In this document: piece by piece, positions 37,543-48,917 of the stretch
Position numbering within the stretch: the first letter of the stretch is position 1
Layout of the letters: the number at the start of each line of letters is the position of its first letter
From: Membranipora membranacea
Lineage: Eukaryota > Bryozoa > Gymnolaemata > Cheilostomatida > Membraniporidae
Reading direction: 5' to 3'
DNA length: 64,000 nt
Assembly (NCBI GenBank): GCA_914767715.1
Contig: OU612065.1
Span: 10,230,001-10,294,000, forward strand
Notes under the pieces: model-generated
Told to the model about the DNA's origin: nothing
The model's database searches: none
What the model saw: only the letters and a program-made list of their open reading frames with translations
Program-made: the position numbers and the translations under genes

Positions 37543-37922
37543 ATACCGTAATCCCTCACCTATAGATCGCGCGACGTATAAGTGAAGGCGGCTATAAGAG
37601 AGTAGTATATAGACGCGACTATCATTTGAAGCATTATTATATTTACTTTGGACCAAAACCTCCAACAATCACCGAAGATGAATAGCTCAGTGGTAGAGCG
37701 TTTGACTTGTAAACATGGAGTTGTGAGTTCGAAACCCACTGAGGGCAGCTTTTTTCCCAAAACTACTTAGTTCATTTGTAGTGAGTGTAGTGTAGTGAGT
37801 GTCTTAGAGCGGTGGGGTGTCTTACAGCTGTGGGGTGTCTTATAGCTGGAGCTTTTTTATTTTTTCTGAGGGGGGTGATTCACTTATAAGTCCGGTGACT
37901 TATAGGTGAGGGATTACGGTAT
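37543..37922. mobile_element. 380-bp terminal-inverted-repeat element enclosing a tRNA-like unit
   Basis: The 22-bp end ATACCGTAATCCCTCACCTA(TA) at 37543-37564 is repeated as an exact reverse complement at 37901-37922. Internal CTTATAAGT/ACTTATA segments add further inverted symmetry near the right end. There is no transposase frame, so this is a MITE-type element. A tRNA-Thr-like sequence lies in its centre (37679-37750). The flanks are AT-rich and a TA target duplication cannot be decided. Confidence 0.8.
37679..37750 (+). other. Decayed tRNA-Thr(UGU)-like sequence with intact A and B boxes
   Basis: TAGCTCAGTGGTAGAGC is a perfect D-arm/A box and GAGTTCGAAACCC a good B box, at normal spacing. 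The anticodon loop CTTGTAA would read Thr (UGU) and the 3' end GAGGGCA is tRNA-like. However, the 5' acceptor strand (GATGAAT) does not pair with it and the anticodon stem is broken, so this is not a functional tRNA. A T run (TTTTTT) follows within 5 bp. It could act as a Pol III promoter inside the surrounding MITE. Confidence 0.6.
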
Positions 37923-38182
37923 TATAATAACTTCGTAAATACTAACTGACACACAAAAATATGAGATGTTGAGTATGGGTAGTGTGATAATATTATTGTT
38001 ATTATATTTAAATATACCCTCCCTGCATACACTGGGTCAACCACTTCCTTGTCGATACTTCGGAGTTGTCCTCTTAATTCTGCAGTAAGGATAATAAAAA
38101 AAATGTTAATTCAGGGATATCAGATGTTGTGTGCGTAACTTGACAATAAATGTTCGATGGTCCATGTGATAGTTGCCATACT

Positions 38183-41100
38183 CTAATCTAATTCATCAAA
38201 CTCATTATCAGGTATGTGTGTAATGTCAGTCTTGACTGGCTTTTCTCCATTGCTCTGTCCGTTCATCATCAAGTTCTTCAGCAATGCTCCGTCTATGATC
38301 TCCTCTTTTTTCTCTGTGGGTATTTCTGGGCTAGGTGTTAACTGTAGGTAAAAATATATCACATGTTTAGACATGGGATGAATTAAGCAGATCTGCTTTT
38401 TGAGAGTATAAGTTACAACTAGCCAAACTAACATAAAAAACTATAGGGTTTCCAAATTAAACTGGAAAAAAAACTTGGGCATCAAAGATTCAAGCATGCA
38501 TAATAGGTGACGTCAAAATAAATTGCGAGGACAGTCGCAGACCTGGAAAAAAAGGAATATGCCAACCTAGACCAAAACCTCATACCTCCTCAATGACATT
38601 AATTCCCAGGAATCTCTGTCCTTCATCCACTTGTGGCGAGCTCTGCTGCTGCTGACTTGATATTGCTGCCGTCGCTGACATCATCTGCTGATGGGCTAAT
38701 ATCTCACTCTCCTCAACCTCCTCCAGCTCAGGCATGTCCTGCAGGTAACAATATTACCTGTATCTAACAGTGTATGTGATAAGGGGAGTCTCTCTGTAGT
38801 AATTACGGTATCAACTCTTATCATAGATGAAAATTGCTCTTCCTTAGATATCAATTAATCAATCAATATGTACTTAACTGGCACCAAGGTGGTTTTTTTT
38901 ATAATCCATATTTTCAGCAGCACATGGAAACTTACATCATAGATATCATCAGACTGACAGTTGCCTATCTCTTGTATTTCATAGTCTGGAATCTCTGTGA
39001 TCAACACCTTTTTACCAGTATCAGGCTGCTGTGGTGTTGCAACACAATCTGTTTGGAATAATAGATCAGAAAAATTTGAACAAAACTAACAATGATCACA
39101 ATATTGGTGGTTGGTTGATAGAGCTAGTATGAAAAAGCATTCAACCAAGGAATACTCCTTGATTCAACTGTCAACTGCAAACTGTAAGTATAGCATTGTT
39201 TTAAAAATTATAGTTGCAAATAATAAGTATCAACAATAATCCACTTACCGTTGACTATTTTATCGAGGAATGCAGCAGTGTCTGAATCTTTCTGAGATGA
39301 CTTCTGTGAGTTACCAAAGACGCTCTCAGTTTGGGTCTGGGATTTTGGTTTCAGCATCGGCATCATTAAGTCTTCTGGTGTAGTCTGCTCTGCAGGTTTT
39401 GTTTCTTCCTGTCAAAGAAAAGTTTTGACACATTTAAAAAATACTACAGTTAATTGCTTTCATTCTTCATAAAATCTTCATAAAATGGTGGAGGCTCATT
39501 TAATGTTTTTAGGATGTGAGTAGCAAATTCAAATTTTGCCATACTCTTGATTTTGTAACCATTATGTTTATGAAATTGAGGAAGCCAAATCGATTTTCTT
39601 TAATATACAGGAAGGGAGTTTACTACCCTGTTATCAGTAAGATATCACACTAATCACCTGCAGAGTTGTGCCATCAGCGTTCCAGTCGAGTTTCTCAAGT
39701 TCTTGACCTTCTTTAGTTTGTATTTCTTCACCATTGTCTAGTCTGGTGGCTTTACCTGTGAGCCAATCCACAGAATCAGGGTCCACAGTAGGGGCGGTCC
39801 CAGGTTCGCCCCCTGCTGCTATGTGCTCAGCCAACAGCTGCTCATTATGGCGCCTAGCTTCTCCATTGTTTCTTATTTTCAATAAAGCTAAAAGATCAAC
39901 AACATCATTGAAATTGGGGATTTTAGTCATATTACTTATCATACCATCAGTTACTGTCCAAATGAACCTCTCAGTACTGATTGAAACTGTCATGCGGCTT
40001 GAATACCAGACTATTAGTATACATATTATGTAAACTGTATTTTACTCATTATAGCATATCAGTTATAAAAATACCTTCGACACTGTCGGTGATGCGTTTT
40101 CTCTCCTTGCTCATCCACAGTTGTCTCTCAGCCTTCTCTGCCTCAGCACCACCGAAGGCCCAGGCCTCAGCACAAGCACGATCTTTTGGAAATATTGGCC
40201 TGTCATCCAAATACTGGAGTTCTTTCTGTAATCATAAAAAGTTAGATTATTGGCTGAATTATCAGGGACAGAGGGTTGGTGTATGCAATGCTCTATTATT
40301 TGTTAGCCTTGATACCTTTTTAAAAAGGCTGTGTATAAAACTGGCAGTGTTATTTTCAGAAGGAGAAGGAGTTCTACCTAAAAACACACGGTATTACAGG
40401 ATGATTTTATATGTAGAATTAAAATTGATATCTCTTCATGTAATTTAAATTCAGCAGATCTTGCTGTATTACTGTTCTGCCATTAACTCTAGGTCATTTT
40501 TATAGCTGCATATTTGTATCAGGTCTCCCTGGTGTAAATTCAATACTTACACATTTAATTGTGAGAATCTTTCTGTAATTTTTTATTTTCTTGATGACAG
40601 GATTCCCCATCAGATTCAACACTCGCTGAAATATGGATAAATTTAGATCAGATGAGAGGTAGAGATATATTGTGAGGGTTGTTATGTTGAAAATTCAAGA
40701 CGAGCGAATATCCACATGTTATCCATCTGTTCTGTTTTGACTTAGTCAAATATTAACGTCAGAAAGTTCTGTCAATCTAAAGAGTAGGTTATTGTTGCAA
40801 TATATTATTTCAAGCGATAATTATATTATATTATCAGACATAATAAGAAAAAGTTCAAACAGGTAAGTAAATAAGGATAAGAGTCAGCACTTACCAGATG
40901 AGCCATACTCTCTAACACCTCTACAATCCTCTCATCGTCCAGTTTATTGTGAGACAGATCCACCACACTGACAGAAGGACACTCTATAAGGTGCTCTACA
41001 TCCTCAGCTCTCTTCAGCTTGTTGTGTGATATCTGTAGAGTGTGTAGGACGGGCAGACAACCTGTATGTAATAGTCATTTTGAGTTTATGTGCTCAACTT

Positions 41101-43694
41101 TGGAATTATCTGATCCCTTTTGTAAGGCTTTGATTCAAGCCATCAGTATTGTATTATGAAAGGAAGAAGTACAAAGTTCCAATTCAAATTACAAGAAGAT
41201 ATAGGTATGTAATATCAAATCTGCTGTTTCATGACATATTAAAAGGTATAAATGTATGTTCTTTCTATCTTCATAGAGGTAAATTACACATACTGAGATT
41301 ATCGATTCTCTTGATGAGATTGTTGCAGACATTCAGAGTATCTAATTCTTGGAGAGCTTCGAGGTTCTCTATTCTTTCGATGAGGTTCTGGTGTAGGTAG
41401 AGACACCTCAGTATTGTTTGGTTCTCCAGGCCCTGAATCTGTCGGATTCCATTGCACTCCAGCCACAAACATTTCAGGCCAGTATATTCTTCTAAACTTT
41501 CTATCTCATAGATTCCTGTTGGAGTATTATGTAAAACTTACAGCAGTATGAACTTGCTTTTTGTTGGAAACTCAAACATCGCATCAGGCATAATCTGGCA
41601 TAGGTGGCTATTGAAGTTGTAAACATAGGGTATACAGCTACAGCTCATCCTACTTTGATTGTGTTATCTTTTATTTGGCTCAATATACTTACCTTTGTAG
41701 TGTAGGTATAGCACATCATTCAGGCGAGGAGTGGTGTATAATTTCATCTTTTTACAATGGTCCTTCAGAAATTTTGGGGTCAACCTGACGATATAAATAG
41801 AAAGTTGTTTCTTTAATTATGTCACTGTTATATGCTGTTATATAAGCTGAGTGCATAGAGATACAATTGTTCAAGTAGAAATGTTTCATTTTTAATTTTT
41901 ATTATGATTCTAATGATTGTGTAAAAATAAGGGTGCGCTCCAAGCAATAAATCTTTTTTTAAGGGGGGGGGGTTAAAATCGCAAGTCTGTCTCTGTCCAA
42001 AGACTGAGAAATAACATAGCCGTATTCGGCGCAAAGCTGCTCTGAGTTTGTCAGTTTGCAGGCAGGTCAGAGCACACCGGGGCGTCAGTTGCGCCCAGTA
42101 GTCAATAGACTGCGGAGGGATTCGAACCCAAGACCTCCAACGCTTGCGCCTCAGAGGGCAGGCGCTCTAACCAACCGAGCTACCTCCTACTCTTTACGGT
42201 TTCAGTTTATGAAATCAATTAGCACGTTACTGATACCCAGTTGAATATTTCACATTACCTGAAATAGTCTTTCTTTGGTTTATCGTCTGTATTTTCAGCT
42301 CCTTTCACCTCTTGCACAGCTAGTTTACTGACATCTGTAACCACTTCAATTGCTTTATTTGACTCCTGCTTGTTGCTGGCGTCTGTGAGTACGTTAAGCT
42401 CTGGATTTTTACTGTCCATTTGGGAGCCATCTGTAGTGGCCTTGTTGTCAGCAGTCATTCTAGGCGCATCTTCAATTTTGCCTGTGAAAAATCGTAGTAA
42501 TTTAGTCTCCAGAGTGTAAGGAGATGAGGGATGATGGATAAAAACCTGGCACTCAATCACACGCAAAATCCAATGATAATGTTCTCTCGAGGAGCCCTAT
42601 GAAGAACAGAAAACTAGTCCAAACCTATGTACTTCTCAACTGTACTGAATTATCAGACTGGCATACTATTAGGAGGACTAGTGTGTTTCTCACTAAAATG
42701 TTAAACATGAGACAACAAGGCATTTACCCTGATAAGGAATGTTTAGCCAACATCAACAGATCTGCCTCTTCAGACAACTTTGCATGAATTAAGTTATTGG
42801 GGGAAGAATGTCGCCTGTTCTTATCACTACCCATTATCGATAACCTAATTTTTTTGAGATATACATGGATCAGTTTATCAGATTAGCTACTGAATCAACC
42901 ATATCACTAAAATGACGAGCAAACTGTCTAAAACCGAAGTTCCCTCTCTCCTAACAACTGTAGCTGGGCGCATTAAGACCAAAGCGCTCCGTATGGCGGC
43001 TGGCAGTTCTAGTCCTGTTCTTAAACCAGATACTGTCCCCTCTGGCGCTATAAGACGCTCAGACACAGACCTAACTGCGGTCAACATTGTTACCGTAATA
43101 TAGCCGCCAAAGCCCTCAACAGTGCATTATTCTAGTCTTTTGTATTTTAATACGTTTATTCTCATTTTACAATATGTTGTTTTATACACTTCTTAAATAT
43201 GTGCATTTTTAGACAGAGCTCAAATCTTGTAGACAGCACGGCTGAATCTTTTTATTATTCATGCAAATGAATCAATAAAGGTACATACATACATGACCGT
43301 CCACTTCTTATTGTGCAAAGTCCACAGTTGGACTAATGGTACAAACTTGACAGAACCCTTAGCCTAAGTAGCTGTTTGGAGATTATCTAGTGTCTATATA
43401 GAATTTAGCATAAAAACTGACACCACTAACAGTATGGGTTTAAGGGTTTTTTTTTACACCTTTTTTAAACTCACCAACTTCCAATTGACTACATGATGCA
43501 TGTACAAAGTTCCTCTTTCTACTGGGTTTGAGCTATGACAATAATTTTTTAACTCATTCCCCCTGCCCTTACCTTAGTTAGACCGGGAAGTTTGATAGAA
43601 AAATTGGTTTCTGATTTTAACAACACTTACCATTGTGATTATCATTCTCCTGTGTAACTGGAGGTTCATCAATAATCTCCTCAATTAAAGGCAT
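38183..43694 (-). CDS. DNAAF1: Dynein axonemal assembly factor 1 (LRRC50)
   Basis: Twelve coding exons on the minus strand: 43694-43631, 42481-42259, 41784-41693, 41515-41294, 41061-40895, 40625-40551, 40225-40075, 39887-39658, 39408-39249, 39048-38936, 38738-38586 and 38341-38183. They join in phase to 602 residues. DNAAF1 is a cytoplasmic factor needed to preassemble outer and inner dynein arms of motile cilia. About six SDS22-type leucine-rich repeats (roughly 130-285) include [32 protein letters not shown] and [12 protein letters not shown]. The family cap [17 protein letters not shown] follows, then a long acidic, disordered C terminus. The start at 43694 is chosen because an X-box stands 122 bp upstream. 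An acceptor-like CAACAG just before 43723 leaves open one more 5' exon. A tRNA-derived SINE lies in the intron 41785-42258. Confidence 0.92.
41940..42190 (-). mobile_element. tRNA-derived SINE
   Basis: Read on the minus strand, the head GGAGGTAGCTCGGTTGG has an A box (42182-42171) and GGTTCGAATCCC is a B box (42128-42117). The cloverleaf is imperfect: the anticodon loop is one base too long and the T stem has mismatches. An unrelated body of about 150 bp follows and ends near a C10 run (41963-41972 on the plus strand) and an A-rich TTAAAAAAAGA. It lies in a DNAAF1 intron. The family is not identified, and the 3' boundary is approximate. Confidence 0.7.
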
Positions 43695-43815
43695 GTTCAG
43701 CTCTGTGTTTTGGACAAGAGTCTCTGTTGAATAAATCAAAATGTTAGGAGATGAAGTAAAGTGAAGAAAGCTCCAGAATAAAGTTTCACTAAAAGAAAAT
43801 GCCTTGTAGCGTCAC

Positions 43816-43829
43816 ATCACCATAGCAAC
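43816..43829 (-). promoter_or_regulatory. X-box (RFX site) upstream of DNAAF1
   Basis: The plus strand reads ATCACCATAGCAAC, which matches the X-box GTYRCC-AT-RGYAAC at all but the first base. RFX factors use such sites, usually within about 250 bp of the start codon, to switch on ciliary genes. The site is 122 bp upstream of the DNAAF1 ATG, and DNAAF1 is a motile-cilium gene. Confidence 0.55.
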
Positions 43830-44445
43830 ACATATAGATTACGAGTGTCCATATGAAACCCGCATTGTTTATCAATGTTCTTAGGCTTGAAATGGAACAA
43901 ATCTAATTAGTCTAAGAACCACAAATATAGTACTCTTTTCCACTCGGAGGCAAAATAACACTATACTTTTCCATTGATTTGCAGAAATTGATTTAATCTC
44001 ATTACTTGTACATTGCTTAGTAGTGTATACCTGTCCTAGTAATATCTATTTTCTTTTATCTTATGTATACTTGCAGTAAGGCATATAGTGGTTTAGAGAA
44101 ATGAACTAAGAAATGGATGAGCATCACCAGAGTAGAGCCAGGGCTCTGTCGTAAGTACTAGTGTGTAATACAAGGATGGAACTGCTTGACTTAAACTTTT
44201 AATTAAGCTAAGGCTTGTTACTTGTGTTGTTTGATAATATATTAAATATGAATAAATAAAGAGAGGATTTTTTACACAAAATCAAGAGATGTGGTTTTGA
44301 CGTCACTGCACTTGTATGTTACAAGTAAAAAGTTTTGTCTTACCTAACCTATCTATAAATATATATCAATCAACGAGTAACAGGGGACTATTACTGCTTG
44401 ATTTCAATCATTTTCAATATTATATACTCAATATGATCCTGGAGA

Positions 44446-44704
44446 GGGGGGGGGGGGGTCTTTCAATTAGAAATAGCGATGCATTACTAAAGCAAGTTAT
44501 CACTATTACATAGCTCAAAATTATCACTCACTTGGTGTTTCAATTAGACAAAATCGCTTTCAAATCGCTCACTCAGAATGTTTATAGCTGGTTCCATCAT
44601 CATTGAGTGAGTGATGTATAAGCGACACCCCCGGCAGGTCTCACTCACTCACTGAGTGAGCGATCAGATTGCGATTTTTGCTATTTCTAATTGAAAGACC
44701 CCCC
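44446..44704. mobile_element. Foldback element with poly-G/poly-C ends
   Basis: 44453-44477 (GGGGGGTCTTTCAATTAG and onward to AATAGC) is exactly complementary, inverted, to 44680-44704. A second, inner pairing joins 44549-44578 (AAAATCGC...TCGCTCACTCAG) with 44650-44680. A third partial copy of the end motif (GTTTCAATTAGAC) stands at about 44538. The nested symmetry suggests one foldback inserted beside or into a relative. There is no coding capacity. Confidence 0.75.
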
Positions 44705-44768
44705 TGGATTTTGCTGCATTCAATAATTATAGTTATCATCATTTTTTTTCTCTGCCTATGTTAAATTT

Positions 44769-44800
44769 AATCACAGAGTAAGGATCCTTACTCTGTGATT
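44769..44800. repeat. Palindrome family, copy 3 (perfect, 32 bp)
   Basis: The arm AATCACAGAGTAAGGA is followed at once by its exact reverse complement, giving a perfect 32-bp palindrome with no loop. The core is shared with 24943-24978 and 27961-27990. Confidence 0.9.
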
Positions 44801-45520
44801 TAATCGACATTCTATTCTCTTTGTTTCTCCCTGATGTTAAGGCTTTCAAGTTTTTATTATTTCAGATATATTGTCAAGATAATTTGCTGTCAATATGGGA
44901 ATGGGTTACTAGGCCTCCTTTAGTTAGGGCCTATAGTATTTATCGAGGCATTTTTAAAAATAATATTAACATACATATAAAAGATTTATATTCCTCGCCT
45001 CTGATTTTCGATCACATGGTATGGTTGCGTTACCATCAATACCATCATCCTGGTGAGAAACAACAGTGTCACTACAAATAAAGATTCGGTACTTGAGTAA
45101 CCACACAAATGGCTTGTTGTTTAAATGCTTCAAAGTTGTACCAGGTCACCTTCAGTTTGGGAGTAGGATCCCATTGGTCGAAGAAGCGATGCCATTAACA
45201 GGGATCTAAACCTATGTTAAAGTTGGGAAGGGATGGTAAGGAGGAAGAGAGTTGTTGCTTGTAGCATCGCTGAAGCCGTTACTTAATTGTTGTCTACCAA
45301 AAATTTCATATTTTTTGGGTGTAGACCTATCTATAGTGAATTAGTTCAATTGTTTGACACAGGATATTGGAAATTCTGTCAACTCAACTTTGATTGCACC
45401 ACAAAAAAAGATTTAACATTTCACCCAAACACAAATATATTCACTTCCAGCCAACGTTTACATTAGGCGTCTGCTCTTCTACTCTTGCACTCTTGTTATG
45501 ATTATGATACTGTTGTAGAG

Positions 45521-48500
45521 CCTCTGGTACTGGACTATATGAGCTTCTAGGATTACAAAAGACTGCAACAAAAGATGAGATTAAGAAAGCGTACAGGAAG
45601 GTGAGCTTAGTGCTTGTGTAGCGCAGACAGAGGGGACGTGGTAGAATAATGGAGACATAATAGAATATTATATTGGCTTTTATGGATTTGCATCTCTCAA
45701 ATTATATCTTAGCATAATCCTAGGCCTAATGGTTGAGAGTAGGAAAATCATTTTCGCCTGTGGACCAGTCAGTAACAGGCTCATGAAATCCTCATTTTTA
45801 CAAGCTGATGTGTTTTTGTGTGTGTTTTCCGTCAGCTTATGTGAATTGAATATGTAAGAATCTTAACTTCCCTCTGCTACCTAGGCATACAAAGTATGAT
45901 CTAAGGTTATCCTAGCTATAGATTAATGTATACTCATGGGACTTGTGACATACCAGGTATCAATAACCTCACCAATCTGCTTTATTGGTAATTGGTGTTT
46001 ATTGAATTAAGCCAGAAAGTAACTATTGAATAGGCTTTCAGAGTTGGTATAACATCTAGGGTATATATGTGTAGCCCACAATCATATTATACATTATAGT
46101 GAACTGGAAAGTGTTGTCAATACAGCAGTGTTGAAGCTGTCACTGTATATTGATTATTCGGTTACAAGCTGCCGCTAACAAGGATCATCATGGCATTAGG
46201 ATAAAGTTTATTGTTCTTATATTTGATGGCAACCAGTATTTTTTCCAAGACTTGGCAATTCCAGCTGTCCAACTGTCGTAGAATCCGGCTCATAATTACA
46301 TGAATAATTGGAACAAGCATAAAATTCTAAATATCATTTGCATTGCACATTTAGCTATCATGACAGAAAAGCGTTTTGACGATGGAGCTGAGTCTGTTCT
46401 AAGTGGTTTCACACTCGTATCATTTTGTTCAGTTACTCAATATGGAATTTCCCATGCAATGTTTGATACCTTGTTCACGGAAGAGATGTTTCAATAGTTG
46501 ACCTACATTTGTACAATGAATTAGTACTGGTTTGTTTCAACAGCAATTCCACCATGATAGCCTGTTAACAGAATAATTTACCCATGTACTGTACGTACTG
46601 GTAGTGGGATCAAATTAGTTTTTACTTTAACGTTGAAATCAATGAGAAGGAGGTAGTCCCACTACTTGTGTCAGTAACGATAGGCCTGCGTCACATATAT
46701 ACTCTTGATGGAAAGATGGTGGGCTCCGAACTTTTGCAGCTTTGGATGTAGAAGAAATCTCGTTCCATTTGACATAAGTAACCATTTTCGCGCATTATAA
46801 CCATATTATGGTGTTATGAAGCTCACTCTTGTCAAACAAAAACACCATCGTTTTCTTGGTTTGAAAAGACTCCTATGGGAATAAGCAGCTAGAAGGTTAT
46901 AGATTTACCATTATTATCATCATATTGTTTTTCTTCGACTAGGAAGCACTTATTTGTCATCCGGACAAAAATCAGGGAAATGCTGAGATGACAGAGAAAT
47001 TCAAGAAGATAAACCACGCAAACGCAGTACTGACAGATGAGACAAAACGTCGGATATATGATTCATACGGCTCACTAGGCTTATATGTGGCCGAACAGTT
47101 TGGAGAGGAGAATGTCAGCACGTATTTCCTAGTTACAAGCGGGTGGTGTAAGGTCAGTCCAAGTCCTAGATAGATAAAAACTAAGACCTAAAAAGCTATT
47201 TTAATTCAATTTTTCAATAACTAGTATTAATAAAAATAAAAATGTCGACTTAACTGTAACAACGCAGTCCAATCTTACAGAATACTTAGTATATCAGGAT
47301 ACAGTGAGTTTTATAAATATTTGATGATGATCTATTCCTTTTAAAGCAAGAATGGATGTCACACATAAAACCATAGTCGAGGTGCTTGTAATATGGTCCT
47401 GATCGCCCCCTATCACCTTTACTGCATGATTAGTAGTCAATAGAATGCCATTAACAATAAAATTTTCATGTGGACAGCAGAAATTCTAGTTACAGCAAAT
47501 TAACTTGGCCCATCCCAAGATAATTTTCTACCAGTCTAGAATGATATGGTTGACAAAGTTGATGGCTACATATTGAAAGTTTGACTAGGATAATCCATAA
47601 TGACACAGTGCAGCGACCAAATTTTTTTTATGGAAATTGATATATATTTATATATATATATATGCTATATCTGACAGAAGTGTGACACGCGCTTCGGATG
47701 GCCCACAATTTTTGACAAAGTGATGTGATGAGGTAGGCTATTCTAAGCAACTCCCTGTTCTAAGTGCTCGCCCTAGGCTGATGCGTTAGCTATTCTTAGT
47801 TAGGCCTCTGAACTAGATTATTAGGTTGACGAATCTTCCAAGGCTCATAACTTAATTCTCTTTATTGTATGATAATGTAATAACTCAATATTTTCTCTTT
47901 CCTTTTCCAGGCATTGTTTATATTCTGCGGAGTAATTACCGGGTGCTATTTCTGCTGCTGTTTTTGCTGCTGCTGTAACTTTTGCTTTGGTAAATGCAAA
48001 CCTAAACAAGAAGAATCATACGAAGGCTATGATGACCTCATGGTAAGCGGGTAGAAGTTTCCATTCTGATGCTGCATGACCTACCAAACTTTGTATGTGG
48101 TTCTGTTATGTGTTGACGTGGCAGTGAGAATGAATGGTTCAGTGGGGTTCACTGCTCAGCAAAGGTATACAATATACATGGTTGTTGCCTTGTCGTGTCA
48201 ATCAAAGGGATTGAGACACTACTCATGAGGCCACAGCAAATGAGTGCATCTGCTCAACCATGTAGGCCCTCTACATGAAGTGTTTCATTAGTACTTGGCA
48301 GGTTAGCTCCGGCTTCTTTTAGAGTAGGTGAAAATGAAAATGTTTTTTTCAGCACCAAATGTGTTCTCTCTCCACCTGTTATGCCCTGCCATCTGGATCA
48401 AGGCGTTAATTCAATGTGGCTTTATACAAATGCCAAAGTGTCAAATAGAAATTGACTATTGTGTTGAGTGCCTGAATCATTTGTTTGTATTGAAAAAAAT

Positions 48501-48917
48501 CGATAAAACTCTCTTTATTATCAGTCATGCGCTCTCGTGTCTGTCAACTCAATTGATGTGTGTTTGTGCCGACTACATCATATATTGAAATTGAGTCGCT
48601 TTATTTCTGTATAGATCTGTTGGCAGCCTAGATTTGCATGAAGTTTTTCACTATGTTGATATATTTATTAGAAGGATGATGGTGCCACCTCACCAGGTGC
48701 TGCTTCTAATGAGAATGATGCTGACCGAGGCTCTCCAATAACAACACAGCCTGAATCTAAGAACGCTCCAATAGTGCTAGGACCCCCTCCTAGTACAGAA
48801 ACACCACCAGCTCCTGCTCCAAGGACAGAAAACAATGGCACCTCTCGAGCAGCTGAAAAAGCACCACTCTACTCTCCTGATGAGAAACCACAGCTTTATG
48901 ATGGCTATGGGTATTGA
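45521..48917 (+). CDS. DNAJC5: Cysteine string protein DNAJC5 (first exon not found)
   Basis: Four coding exons are seen: 45521-45600, 46943-47152, 47911-48042 and 48672-48917. The reading frame is open and phases agree, giving about 222 residues without the short N terminus. DNAJC5 is the Hsc70 co-chaperone on secretory and synaptic vesicles that keeps SNAREs competent. The J domain begins [14 protein letters not shown] and has the essential HPD motif in ICHPDKN, followed by the near-invariant linker [17 protein letters not shown]. The cysteine string ([19 protein letters not shown] region) has about 11 Cys for palmitoylation. The C-terminal 80 residues are Pro/Ser/Thr-rich and end in DGYGY. 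The exon start could be 45519 or 45521, depending on which AG is used. AATAAA at 49576 is a candidate poly(A) signal. Confidence 0.93.

Larger units (their letters stand above)
37152..38182. other. Convergent intergenic region between V-ATPase C and DNAAF1
   Basis: It holds the V-ATPase C 3' UTR with AATAAA at 37530-37535, and a 380-bp terminal-inverted-repeat element (37543-37922) inserted just after that signal. No coding exon is seen. Confidence 0.6.
43695..45520. other. Divergent region between DNAAF1 and DNAJC5
   Basis: It holds the putative DNAAF1 promoter with an X-box at 43816-43829, a foldback element with a poly-G end (44446-44704), and a perfect 32-bp palindrome (44769-44800). The first exon of DNAJC5 must lie here or in the adjoining DNA, but no candidate is convincing. 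Confidence 0.5.

Noticed and set aside
37679..37750. A functional tRNA-Thr gene
   Set aside because: The A and B boxes and anticodon loop are good, but the acceptor and anticodon stems do not pair and the unit sits inside a MITE.
42100..42190. A functional tRNA gene on the minus strand
   Set aside because: The anticodon loop is one base too long, the T stem is mismatched, and the sequence continues into a SINE body.
45016..45056. First coding exon of DNAJC5 (an ATG frame ending at a GTGAGA donor)
   Set aside because: The phase would fit, but the encoded residues do not resemble the Ser-rich DNAJC5 N terminus; another candidate near 45205-45233 is equally weak.
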